From SZUA-252 sp035716005 (lineage in GTDB: Bacteria; Eisenbacteria; RBG-16-71-46; SZUA-252): a stretch of DNA of 15,759 nucleotides. A model generated the notes under the pieces. The model was given only the letters and a program-made list of their open reading frames with translations. It ran no database searches and was not told the origin of the DNA. The position numbers and the translations under genes are program-made. How positions within the stretch are numbered: position 1 is the stretch's first letter; every line of letters starts with the position of its first letter. The stretch lies in the NCBI GenBank assembly GCA_035716005.1, contig DASTKG010000043.1, positions 1 through 15,759 of the forward strand, in the 5' to 3' direction. Of this stretch, positions 1-6,189 are shown piece after piece.

Positions 1-230
1 CCGAAGAGCGCGACGCCGACGTTGTCCTCTTCCAGGTTCAGGACGACCCCGGTGACGTCGCCCGGGAAGAGCACCAGCTCGCCCGCCATGGCGTCGTCGA
101 GACCCCAGACGCGCGCGATGCCGTCGCCGGTCTGGAGCACCGTGCCGACGCTTTCCATCTTGAGCCGGGACTCGTATTTCTCGAGTTCCTGCTCGAGTAC
201 CGAACTGACTTCCTCGGGCTTGAAGGCCAT
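1..230 (-). CDS. atpA: ATP synthase F1 subunit alpha, N-terminal part (truncated by window edge)
   Basis: This is the 5' end of the alpha subunit of F1, the non-catalytic nucleotide-binding partner of beta in the cytoplasmic head. Only 76 codons are present, because the gene runs off the left edge. The translation begins MAFKPEEVSSVLEQELEKY and continues with VGTVLQTGDGIARVWGL and GELVLFPGDVTGVVLNLEED. These are the N-terminal membrane-proximal helix and the start of the beta-barrel domain typical of AtpA. The Walker A motif would lie outside the window. The ATG at 228-230 is preceded by GGGGAT about 4 bases upstream and lies 9 bases after the atpH stop, so it is an operon member downstream of atpH. 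The identification is secure from the N-terminus; integrity of the rest cannot be judged. Confidence 0.96.
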   Translation of the reverse strand, partial: MAFKPEEVSSVLEQELEKYESRLKMESVGTVLQTGDGIARVWGLDDAMAGELVLFPGDVTGVVLNLEEDNVGVALF

Positions 231-239
231 GCTGATCCC

Positions 240-791
240 CTAACCGTGAACGCGCGCCTGGAGAAGCTGACGCCGGATGCGCCAGAACTCCGTGGCGAGT
301 GTGCCGTCGATGACTTGGTTGTCCATGGAAACGACCGCGCCGCCGATGACGGCGGGGTCGGTCTCGCGCGTGAGCAAAACGCGAAGGCCCGAACGGGTGC
401 CGAGCGCGGCCGCGAGACGCGCCGCCTGGGCGTCGTCGAAGGGAACGGCGCTCCGCACCGTGGCGCGCACGATGCCCTGCGCCCGCTCCGACATCTTGTG
501 GAATTCCTCGGCGATGCTGACGAGATGGTCGAGCCGCCGGCGCCGCAGGAGCACCATGAGGAGCCCGTAGAGCGTCGGGCCCACCTTGGGGCGCCACTCG
601 CGGTCCAGGAAGGCCAGCTTCTCCGCGCGCGCGACGTTCGGCGTCTCGAAGAAACGGCGAACGCGGACGTCGCGGGCGAAGAGCGCCGCCACTCCGGAGA
701 GCTCCTCGTTCGTGCGGTCGAGATCGCCCCGCCGCTGCGAGAGCGAAAGAAGGGCGCGCGCGTAGCGGCGCGAGAGGCCGACCGAGATCAC
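240..791 (-). CDS. atpH: ATP synthase F1 subunit delta
   Basis: This is the delta subunit (OSCP equivalent, 183 aa), which ties the top of the F1 head to the peripheral b stalk. The N-terminal helical domain starts SVGLSRRYARALLSLS, the usual A-RYA-AL family opening. The C-terminal part contains the family signature around IGGAVVSMDNQVIDGTLA (residues about 148-165) and ends with the short helix LATEFWRIRRQLLQAR. Length is normal for the family. The start is GTG at 789-791, overlapping the atpF stop as GTGA. A GGAG lies 8 bases upstream inside the end of atpF. The overlap implies translational coupling of b and delta, which contact each other in the enzyme. It sits in the standard order between atpF and atpA. 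Confidence 0.95.
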   Translation of the reverse strand: MISVGLSRRYARALLSLSQRRGDLDRTNEELSGVAALFARDVRVRRFFETPNVARAEKLAFLDREWRPKVGPTLYGLLMVLLRRRRLDHLVSIAEEFHKMSERAQGIVRATVRSAVPFDDAQAARLAAALGTRSGLRVLLTRETDPAVIGGAVVSMDNQVIDGTLATEFWRIRRQLLQARVHG

Positions 792-1276
792 CGAGTCGTC
801 TCCACTTCGGAGAGGAACCTGTCGACGAGCTTCTTGTGGCGCTCGGGGCTCAGCTCCTCGTGCACGACCTTGCCGGCGATGTCCATCGCCAGCTTGATCA
901 CGTCGTCGCGCAGCGTGACGCGGGCCTTGTCGCGTTCGAGGGCGATTTCCTCCCGGGCCCGGGTCAGCGTCTCCTGGGCCTCCTTCCGCGCCAGGTCGCG
1001 CATTTCGGTCCCGACGCGCTGGCCCTCGGCCACCGCCGCCTGGATCCGTTCGCGGCTCTCGGCTTCGATCTTCTTCAGGTGGCCTTCGTACTGCTGCTTC
1101 AGGTCCGCGACGGCCGTCTTCTCCTGCTCGATGCGCTCGTACTCGGCCTTGATGCGATCGCGGCGCTCCTTCATCGGCGGGTAGATGATCGCCATGAAGG
1201 CGCCCCGCACGAGGAAGAAGAAGACGAGGAACGAGATCGCGTGAGCGAGAAGCTGATTCCAGTGAATGAGATTCAT
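788..1276 (-). CDS. atpF: ATP synthase F0 subunit b
   Basis: This is the b subunit (162 aa), the peripheral stalk of F1F0. Residues 1-30 carry one membrane helix (LLAHAISFLVFFFLVRGAF) followed by the YPPMKERRDRI stretch. From about residue 35 to the end the protein is a charged, Ala/Glu/Arg-rich coiled coil that dimerises and reaches up to delta. N-terminal WNQLLAHAISFLVFFFLV is typical of bacterial AtpF. The ATG at 1274-1276 has GAGG 7 bases upstream. Only one b-type gene is seen, so the stalk is probably a b2 homodimer unless a b' gene lies elsewhere. The gene follows atpE after a 61-base spacer that contains a strong hairpin, and it overlaps atpH by four bases. Confidence 0.95.
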   Translation of the reverse strand: MNLIHWNQLLAHAISFLVFFFLVRGAFMAIIYPPMKERRDRIKAEYERIEQEKTAVADLKQQYEGHLKKIEAESRERIQAAVAEGQRVGTEMRDLARKEAQETLTRAREEIALERDKARVTLRDDVIKLAMDIAGKVVHEELSPERHKKLVDRFLSEVETTR

Positions 1277-1299
1277 GTCGTGGCCTCGGGCTGCCGGGG

Positions 1300-1324
1300 G
1301 CGTCCGGCCTCGCGGGCCGGACGC
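1300..1324 (-). promoter_or_regulatory. Intercistronic hairpin between atpE and atpF
   Basis: A perfect 10-bp inverted repeat (arms GCGTCCGGCC and GGCCGGACGC) encloses a 5-base loop. It starts 13 bases past the atpE stop and ends 23 bases before the atpF start. There is no T-run, so it is not a standard terminator. A stem at this site could protect the 3' end of an atpE-containing mRNA or partly attenuate transcription into atpF, either of which would help make more c subunit than b. The structure is directly visible; the role is inferred. Confidence 0.6.
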
Positions 1325-1337
1325 GACCTCCGTCGCC

Positions 1338-1571
1338 TTACTGAATCTTGCCCGAAAGAATGAACATGGTGACGAACGCGTAGATCGTGAGGGCTTCGAT
1401 GAAGCCGAAGCCGATGATCATCGCGACCTGAATCTTCGGGAGCACTTCAGGCTGGCGGCCCATGGCCTCCATGGCGCCGCGGCCCATGAAACCGAGGCCG
1501 ATGCCCGAGCCGATGGCGGCGAGACCGATGCCGATCGGAAGCGCGAGACCGAGAGTAGCGGCGAAATTCAT
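1338..1571 (-). CDS. atpE: ATP synthase F0 subunit c (proton-type)
   Basis: This is the c subunit (77 aa), which forms the rotating proteolipid ring. It has two membrane helices, about residues 5-28 and 50-74, joined by the polar loop MGRQPE that contacts gamma/epsilon. The essential carboxylate is E59 in GFIEALTIYAF. By alignment with the Na+-binding Ilyobacter c subunit, the Gln of helix 1 is Leu here (GIGLGF), and the Ser and Thr after the Glu are Ala and Leu. The sodium ligands are therefore missing and proton coupling is expected. The Gly-rich helix 1 (GIGLAAIGSGIGLGF) gives the tight packing of the ring. The ATG has an exceptionally strong ribosome binding site, fitting the high copy number needed. 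It lies 49 bases after atpB. Confidence 0.97.
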   Translation of the reverse strand: MNFAATLGLALPIGIGLAAIGSGIGLGFMGRGAMEAMGRQPEVLPKIQVAMIIGFGFIEALTIYAFVTMFILSGKIQ

Positions 1572-1575
1572 TGGT

Positions 1576-1585
1576 TCACCTCCTT
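1576..1585 (-). promoter_or_regulatory. Very strong Shine-Dalgarno of atpE
   Basis: On the minus strand the sequence reads AAGGAGGTGA. This is a 10-base full complement of the 3' end of 16S rRNA, with GGAGG 7 bases before the ATG. Other atp genes in the window have 4-6 base matches at most. It decides the atpE start and predicts much higher translation of subunit c. Confidence 0.85.
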
Positions 1586-1620
1586 GAGACGTGACGCGTG
1601 TGGGAACGGGTTATTCATCA

Positions 1621-3048
1621 TCAGTGAGCGTGACCGCCCTCTTCGTGCGCATGCGATTCGTGCGGAATCATCATGTAGAGGTAGACGGTCGTCAGGAGCG
1701 AGAAGATGAGCGCCTGCACGATGGCGGTGAGCGTCTGGAGCAGCATGAAGAGCGCGGTGATCCCCGCCATCGGCGGGACCGCGAGCGCCAGGAGGCTCGC
1801 CTTCAGGCAGAGCGCCGCGACTCCGACGAAGACCACGATGAGCGTGTCCTCGCCGAAGATGTTGCCGAAGAGACGGCAGGAGAGGCTGACCGGCTTCACC
1901 ATCTCGCCCAGGAGGTGAACCGGGATCATCACCGGGAGCATGGCGAAGCCGACGATGTCGCGCGGCGAGCCGGCGAGGTGGTCGAGGTAGCCGAGCGGGC
2001 CGAGGTTGATGAGCCCCGAGATCTGCACGTAGACGAAGGTCACGAGCGCGAGCGCGAGCGTGACGTCGATGGTCGAGGTGGACGACTTGAAGCCGGGGAC
2101 GATGCCGATCAGGTTCATCATGAGGATGTAGAAGAAGATCGACATGATGAAGGGGAAGTACTTCGGCAGGTGTTTGCCGAGCATGCCGCCGCAGACGTCC
2201 TCCATGCTCTCCACGATCCACTCGATCGCGTTCTGGAGGTGGCCCGGCACCTTCGCGTCCCGCTTCATGCCGACCATCGTGAGGACGAGGAAGACCGCGC
2301 CGGCGAGCCAGGCGAAGACGAGGTACTCGTTCTCGTGCATCCAGCGGACGACGGGATTGTCCGGGAAGTAATCGTTGGCCATCGTCACCCAGTTCGGAAG
2401 ATGCGCCTCGCCGCCCTCCTTGTGCTCTCCCCCGCCGTGCCCTTCCGCCGCCGCTCCCTCGGCCGCGTGCGACTCCTCCGTGTGGGCGGCTTCGCCCGCG
2501 TGCGACGCTTCGGTGTGGGCGGCATCGCCCGGCGCGGGCTCGGCGCTCTGCGTCGCCGCCGGCGCGGAGCCGTGATCGGGCGCCTGGGCCATGGCGAGAA
2601 CCGGGAGCGCGAGGAGTCCGGCGAGCAGGAGAAGCGCGGCGAGCTTGGCCTGGCTCCCGGAGGGAGAGGCCGTTGACGTTGCCCGCCGCGTGTTCATTTC
2701 GCCGGCGCCGGCGCCGAGGCCGAGAGCCAGCATGATCGATTTGAGGACGATGGCGATGAGCGGAAGCGAGAGACCGAGGACGAGCGGAAGGAACTGAAGG
2801 CCGCGCCACCGCGAGAGCGCGAAGACGCCGCCATAGACGACGGTGAGCTTCGCGGCGCCGAGGAAGAACGCGCGCGCGCGCATCGAGTCGCGAGCGGCGC
2901 GATCGTCGGCGAGCCACGACCGTGTGAAGAGTTTCACAAGCCCGGAAAGGAAGAAGAAGTTCACGGCCGTCACGATCTGCCCCGCGGCCACGGAGAGGGC
3001 GGCGTTCGGATCGGACGGAAGCCAAAGCGCGACGAGCGACGCGGCCAT
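1621..3048 (-). CDS. atpB: ATP synthase subunit I-like segment in frame with F0 subunit a (AtpI-AtpB)
   Basis: One open frame of 475 codons holds two things. Residues 1-115 form four hydrophobic helices with GQIVTAVNFFFLSGLVK and LVLGLSLPLIAIVLK, resembling ATP synthase subunit I (AtpI). Residues 118-475 are subunit a. M118 (ATG at 2695-2697) opens a signal-peptide-like stretch (LAALLLLAGLLALPVLAMAQA, predicted cut after AMA). A His/Ala/Glu-rich linker follows to about residue 216, then the AtpB domain. The essential stator arginine is R392 in VSLSCRLFGNIFGE, and the last helix has LLQTLTAIVQALIF. The C-terminus is His-rich and closes with three TGA codons in a row. AtpB with an N-terminal signal segment occurs in Bacteroidetes-type enzymes. 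Whether cells make a fusion, a cleaved fusion, or AtpB separately from M118 (which lacks a clear Shine-Dalgarno) cannot be settled here. Subunit a identity is certain. Confidence 0.92.
   Translation of the reverse strand: MAASLVALWLPSDPNAALSVAAGQIVTAVNFFFLSGLVKLFTRSWLADDRAARDSMRARAFFLGAAKLTVVYGGVFALSRWRGLQFLPLVLGLSLPLIAIVLKSIMLALGLGAGAGEMNTRRATSTASPSGSQAKLAALLLLAGLLALPVLAMAQAPDHGSAPAATQSAEPAPGDAAHTEASHAGEAAHTEESHAAEGAAAEGHGGGEHKEGGEAHLPNWVTMANDYFPDNPVVRWMHENEYLVFAWLAGAVFLVLTMVGMKRDAKVPGHLQNAIEWIVESMEDVCGGMLGKHLPKYFPFIMSIFFYILMMNLIGIVPGFKSSTSTIDVTLALALVTFVYVQISGLINLGPLGYLDHLAGSPRDIVGFAMLPVMIPVHLLGEMVKPVSLSCRLFGNIFGEDTLIVVFVGVAALCLKASLLALAVPPMAGITALFMLLQTLTAIVQALIFSLLTTVYLYMMIPHESHAHEEGGHAH
2461..2526 (-). 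repeat. 33-base tandem repeat encoding a His-rich linker in AtpB
   Basis: Two adjacent 33-base copies (2461-2493 and 2494-2526) differ at a handful of positions. They encode DAAHTEASHAG and EAAHTEESHAA (residues 175-196 of the long frame). Further histidines follow in EGHGGGEHKEGGEAH. If the preceding hydrophobic segment is a signal peptide, this linker lies on the periplasmic side. Confidence 0.8.
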
Positions 3049-3108
3049 GAGCCACGAAGCGCCGAGCGAGCGCGTCAGTAGATTCGGCGATCTGTCGTTG
3101 GAGCGAAG

Positions 3109-3125
3109 CAGGACCTAATCCTCCC
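3109..3125 (-). promoter_or_regulatory. Shine-Dalgarno with possible CTG start for the AtpI-like frame
   Basis: The ATG at 3048 has no Shine-Dalgarno. The same frame is open back to the atpZ-like stop (TAG, 3115-3117). GGGAGGA at 3119-3125 (minus strand), lying in the last codons of that gene, is 8 bases before a CTG at 3109-3111. A CTG start would add 21 residues (LLRSNDRSPNLLTRSLGASWL), a basic N-terminus plausible for an AtpI protein. This is inferred from spacing only. Confidence 0.4.
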
Positions 3126-3345
3126 GCTGTGCCAGCTGCACGAGCTTGATCGTTTCGCGCACTCCGGCCACGAAGCCGAGCCCGAGCATGACGAACGTCA
3201 GCCAGGGATCCGTTCGGAACTTCTTATCGAGATATTTCCCGAGGAAGTACCCGACAATTGGTGCCAGAGCGAGGATGAACGGGACCGCCGACAGGATTCC
3301 GATTTGGCGCCAGGCGTTGACCTTGTTCGGTTCCTTCTCGGTCAC
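3115..3345 (-). CDS. atpZ: AtpZ/AtpI-family small membrane protein, first gene of the atp operon
   Basis: This is a 76-aa protein beginning (M)TEKEPNKVNAWRQIGI. It has two membrane helices (about residues 14-36 and 49-63) and the core GYFLGKYLDKKFRTDPWLTFVMLGLGFVAGVRE. The pattern G--LG--LD---GT-PWL-F---LLG---G---, with R in place of G here, is that of the AtpZ / F0F1 ATPase gene-1 family. Members precede atpI/atpB in many bacteria and are thought to aid assembly of the a/c complex or cation transport. The start is GTG at 3343-3345, chosen because GGGAGG lies 6 bases upstream and the family homology begins there; a longer upstream frame has no such support. Its TAG stop is followed in the same frame by the AtpI-like segment. 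The family assignment is good; the gene symbol is less certain. Confidence 0.8.
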   Translation of the reverse strand: MTEKEPNKVNAWRQIGILSAVPFILALAPIVGYFLGKYLDKKFRTDPWLTFVMLGLGFVAGVRETIKLVQLAQRED

Positions 3346-3437
3346 GCTGGGCCTCCCGCGCCGCTCGCGCGAAGCGCGTTCTCGCGAACACGTTGCGAAA
3401 GGGCGCATCGAATCGAGGCGACGACCACGAGCCCGGA

Positions 3438-3467
3438 AATGTACCGGAGGGGCGCCGGAAGGGTCAA
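3438..3467 (-). promoter_or_regulatory. Sigma-70-type promoter of the atp operon
   Basis: On the minus strand, TTGACC (3462-3467) and TACATT (3438-3443) are separated by 18 bases, close to the TTGACA/TATAAT consensus. The expected transcription start is near 3430, giving a leader of about 85 bases before the GTG of the first atp gene. It is the best promoter-like match seen in this intergenic region. Confidence 0.6.
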
Positions 3468-3535
3468 CCGGATTTAGGCCCGCCGCGCCCCCGGCGATCG
3501 GCGGGCAGGGCTCTGCTATATAAGGAGAAACGAAA

Positions 3536-3600
3536 GGGGCCGCGCCGATCCCCGGCCCCGGCGCTCGAAGGCGCCCTGGGAAGGGGACCGCGCAGGCCCC
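3536..3600. other. Highly foldable nested stem-loop
   Basis: Nested pairings stack in order. GGGGCC (3536-3541) pairs with GGCCCC (3595-3600), then GCGC (3542-3545) with GCGC (3590-3593), leaving one bulged A. Inside them CCCC (3550-3553) pairs with GGGG (3583-3586), CCC (3557-3559) with GGG (3578-3580), and GGCGC (3560-3564) with GCGCC (3571-3575) around a 6-base loop. It lies upstream of the atp promoter. It could be part of an RNA or simply chance folding of G+C-rich DNA. Confidence 0.4.
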
Positions 3601-3902
3601 TAAGTTGATGGCGGGACGCCTCTTCGCCTCCTCGGCTTCACCACACCGCGGCCCCGACTCCGCAGTGCTCTCCCCCAAACAGAGGACGCCCCGCCAATTC
3701 CTTGTCTACCAACCAATTCCGCGATACCCGCGGACGTGGGAGGGCTATCGCAGGGGGCGTGCCGGACGCCGCGGCCGGCGTAAGAGATGTAGAATTGATT
3801 TATTCGCAATACCTTAAAGCGCTGCACGGGATCCCGCTGAAGCTCCGCGGCTCGCCCCATCGTCCACCGCCGGCCGCGCCGGGCGCGCAGTTTGGCCCCA
3901 AT

Positions 3903-3930
3903 TTGCCCGTAAGCGTATATTTGATATTCA
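3903..3930 (+). promoter_or_regulatory. Possible promoter of the sigma/anti-sigma genes
   Basis: TTGCCC (3903-3908) is followed after 16 bases by TATTCA (3925-3930) inside an AT-rich island. GGGCAA (3936-3941) mirrors the TTGCCC, so the site could also be an operator-like inverted repeat around a 27-base core. It lies about 190 bases before the sigma factor GTG. The match to consensus is moderate, and an ECF-type autoregulated promoter elsewhere is equally possible. Confidence 0.3.
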
Positions 3931-4123
3931 ATTAAGGGCAATCGCCACCTGGCGACGGGTCGTCTCCCCGCGGCACCCGGCGCAGAACCGGTGACCGCGA
4001 TCCCCAAATCGCGGGCCCGAGGCACAGAAAGCGACCACCCCCGCCGATAACCGCCGTGAGGCCCACTCCTCCGCGCGGTCGTTGCCGCCCGGAGCCGGAC
4101 GTGGGCTGCCCCGGGAGGAGACC

Positions 4124-4702
4124 GTGAACGAGGCAAGGTCGCGCACGCCCTGGCTGGACGAAGAGGAAGAGGCGGGGCTCGTGCGCGCGGCGAAGCAGGG
4201 GAATCGGCACGCGTTTCTCGCGCTCGTCGATCACTACCACCGTCCTCTCTATCGGCTCGCGTTCGCCCTCGCGCGAAGACGCGACGACGCCGCGGAAATC
4301 ACGCGGGAGTCGTTCGCGCGCGCCTGGGCCGGAATCCACGCCTTCCCCGAGGGAAAGCGCTTCTTCCCCTGGCTCCTTCGCATGGCGCGGAATCTCTCCG
4401 TGGCGCAGGCCCGCCGCCGCGCCGGCGAACCGACCGCGGCGGCGGACTTGAGCCCGGTCGCGACGCAGGAGGAGCGCGACGACGCGGCGAACGAATATCG
4501 GATTCTCGACGCGTTTCGCTCGCTTCGTCCGGACGAACAGATGGCGCTGGCCCTTCGCGTGGTCGAAGGACTCCGCTACGGCGCGATCGCCGAGTGGCTC
4601 GATCAGCCGGTCGGCGTGACGCTCACGCGACTCTCCACGGCGCGCGGCTTCCTTCTCGCGAAGAACGAAGAGCGGGCCGAGGGAGGCGAAGCCAAGCCGT
4701 GA
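4124..4702 (+). CDS. ECF-type RNA polymerase sigma factor
   Basis: This is a 192-aa sigma-70 family protein of the ECF kind. The sigma-2 region runs about residues 25-90: HAFLALVDHYHRPLYRLAFALA, then DAAEITRESFARAW (-10 recognition helix) and FFPWLLRMARNLSVAQARRR. The sigma-4 region runs about 130-180: LRPDEQMALALRVVEGLRYGAIAEWLDQPVGVTLTRLSTAR, a helix-turn-helix for -35 contact. There is no sigma-1 or sigma-3 region. The GTG at 4124 is preceded by GGGAGGAG with about 5 bases spacing, so it is preferred over longer forms. Its last four bases overlap the start of the anti-sigma gene, the classic coupling of a sigma factor with its inhibitor. The sigma-4 motif is somewhat degenerate compared with typical LPPEYR-V-LR. 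The regulon cannot be told from this window; the che genes and the pair itself are candidates. Confidence 0.9.
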   Translation: MNEARSRTPWLDEEEEAGLVRAAKQGNRHAFLALVDHYHRPLYRLAFALARRRDDAAEITRESFARAWAGIHAFPEGKRFFPWLLRMARNLSVAQARRRAGEPTAAADLSPVATQEERDDAANEYRILDAFRSLRPDEQMALALRVVEGLRYGAIAEWLDQPVGVTLTRLSTARGFLLAKNEERAEGGEAKP

Positions 4703-6189
4703 TTCACCTCACCCTCCAGCAGCTCTCGGCGTTCCTCGACGGCGAATTGACCGAAGCGTCGACCGAGCTCATCCGACGGCACCTCTCCGAGTGCGACGCG
4801 TGCACGCTTCGCTTCGCGCGGATCGAGGCCCAGGAAGAGGTCATGGTGCGCATCCTCGTCGACGAGCCGGGCGATGCGTTCTTCGTCGAGCTGAGCGAGT
4901 CGATCGCGAAGGCGACCACGGGCGGCAAGTCGGCGCCCACGGCGAAGCGAAGCGAGGCGAAGAAGACGAAGGCGGCGGATCGAACGGCCGTGACCCCGCG
5001 GCCGAAGCCCGAGTTGCGGCCGGCGCCGAAGCCCGAGCCGAAGCCGACGCCTAAACCTGAGGCGAAGCCGGCAGTGACATCCGAGCCGAAGCCGGCGCCG
5101 AAGCCGGAGCCCCCGCCGGCGCCCGCGCCGCGGCCGGCCATCGTGTCGCGACCGGAACCCGCGCCGGCGGCGCCCGCTCGACCTCCGGCGCCCAACTCGG
5201 AGACGCGCCCGATCCTCTATGGCCGACGCGTGGAGGACAAGAAACGAAGAGCGCCGGGCGCGGCGATCGCGTGGATCGCGGCCGCGGTGCTCTGCGTCAT
5301 CGTCATGAGCGCGGCGTGGGTCGGGCTCCATCGCGGCGATGGTGCGCCGCGCGCGGTCCCCCGCCCCGATGCCGATCGGGCGGGCGCGCCCGTCGAATCG
5401 GCTCCATTGGACGTTTCCGCGCCCCCCGCGGTCGCGACGAACGAGCCGACGCCGGAGCCGATGCCGCCGGTGGCGACGCCGACGCCGGCCGACACCCACG
5501 CTCCGCCCGAGGCGGCATCGCAGCCCGTTCCCGAAGTCGCGCTCGACCGCGCGCCCGAACCCGAGCCCACGCTCGCGCCCACGCCCGCGCCCGCGCCCGC
5601 GGCTGCGCCCGAGAAGCCGCATGAGAAGCCCGCCAAGCCGAAGGCGACGGCGCGGGCGGATCGGAGTTCCGAGGGGTCGCTCAGGATCATGGTTCCGGGG
5701 CGGCAGGAGGCCGCGGTCACGCCGAAGCCGACGGCGCCTACGCCCGAGCGGCTGGTGGAGCGCCCCGCTCAAAATATCGTTCCGGTGCGGACCATCATCA
5801 CGGAGACGGTCGTCTCTCCCGACGATCGCGACGCGGATCCTCCTCCCGCGACCACGGCGCCGCCGGCACGAACGACGGCCTCGCCGGCGCGTCTGATTCA
5901 GGAAGCGAAGAGCGCGAGTCTCCGCGCCGCGAAGTCGAAGGACCCGGCCGCGTTCGACGACGCGGCCTCGGCCTGGGAACGGGCGATGCCGGCGATCGGG
6001 TCCTCTCCGGAGGAGCTGGCCATGGCGAGACGGGAAATCGCGCAGGCGCGGTTCCAGGCCTGGGCCGAGTCCCCCACGGCCTCGAGGCGCGAGGCGGCCG
6101 TGACCGCCGCAAGGGCCTACCTCCTATATGCCCCTCCCGGTCCCGAGCGCGACCAGGCCTGGACCTGGCTCGGGCGGCTGAAGCACTGA
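4699..6189 (+). CDS. Transmembrane zinc-finger anti-sigma factor with long Pro-rich regions
   Basis: This is a 496-aa protein. Residues 1-40 form a zinc-finger anti-sigma domain: LSAFLDGELTEAS, then H28-x3-C32-x2-C35 in RRHLSECDACTLRF. Residues 100-165 are a cytoplasmic linker built of PKPE/PAPKPEP repeats. One membrane helix spans about 187-210 (AAIAWIAAAVLCVIVMSAAWVGL). Beyond it comes a Pro/Ala/Glu-rich periplasmic stretch to about residue 395. The last 100 residues are an Ala-rich helical domain (LIQEAKSASLRAAKSKDPAAF onward) resembling TPR-type helices. The GTG start overlaps the sigma factor stop (GTGA), so the two are co-translated partners. The expected role is to hold the sigma factor at the inner membrane until an envelope signal is sensed. 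The family's cytoplasmic half is certain; the periplasmic half is not assignable to a known domain by eye. Confidence 0.88.
   Translation: MIHLTLQQLSAFLDGELTEASTELIRRHLSECDACTLRFARIEAQEEVMVRILVDEPGDAFFVELSESIAKATTGGKSAPTAKRSEAKKTKAADRTAVTPRPKPELRPAPKPEPKPTPKPEAKPAVTSEPKPAPKPEPPPAPAPRPAIVSRPEPAPAAPARPPAPNSETRPILYGRRVEDKKRRAPGAAIAWIAAAVLCVIVMSAAWVGLHRGDGAPRAVPRPDADRAGAPVESAPLDVSAPPAVATNEPTPEPMPPVATPTPADTHAPPEAASQPVPEVALDRAPEPEPTLAPTPAPAPAAAPEKPHEKPAKPKATARADRSSEGSLRIMVPGRQEAAVTPKPTAPTPERLVERPAQNIVPVRTIITETVVSPDDRDADPPPATTAPPARTTASPARLIQEAKSASLRAAKSKDPAAFDDAASAWERAMPAIGSSPEELAMARREIAQARFQAWAESPTASRREAAVTAARAYLLYAPPGPERDQAWTWLGRLKH
5002..5145 (+). repeat. Degenerate repeats encoding PKPE-type units
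   Basis: Irregular short units around CCGAAGCCCGAG encode repeated PKPE, PAPKPEP and EPKP motifs in the anti-sigma linker between the zinc-finger domain and the membrane helix. Such a stiff Pro-rich arm sets distance from the membrane. Copies are not exact. Confidence 0.6.

Larger units (their letters stand above)
3468..4123. other. Divergent intergenic region without a convincing gene
   Basis: These roughly 650 bases separate the leftward atp operon from the rightward sigma factor gene. No frame on either strand shows a recognisable protein or a good ribosome binding site. The G+C-rich sequence is interrupted by AT-rich islands at about 3783-3823 and 3909-3936. CCAATT occurs three times (3694, 3713 and 3898), and a 6-bp hairpin ACGCCG/CGGCGT lies at 3766-3781. 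The foldable block at 3536-3600 and the possible promoter at 3903-3930 are listed separately. A small RNA is possible but not supported by a recognised family. Confidence 0.6.

Noticed and set aside
1568..3055. 495-codon minus-strand frame in another register over atpB
   Set aside because: It is Arg-rich and low complexity; the overlapping AtpI-AtpB frame has clear homology and the essential Arg.
3515..3526. TATATAAGGAG as a promoter or ribosome binding site
   Set aside because: No -35 element fits on either strand, and no start codon or coding frame follows the AGGAG.
3694..3904. Three CCAATT occurrences as a possible regulator site
   Set aside because: The motif is short, unevenly spaced and not palindromic as a set; chance is a sufficient explanation.
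3600..4136. 178-codon minus-strand frame in the intergenic region
   Set aside because: There is no recognisable domain, Shine-Dalgarno or hydrophobic pattern; composition is Arg/Gly-rich as expected by chance.
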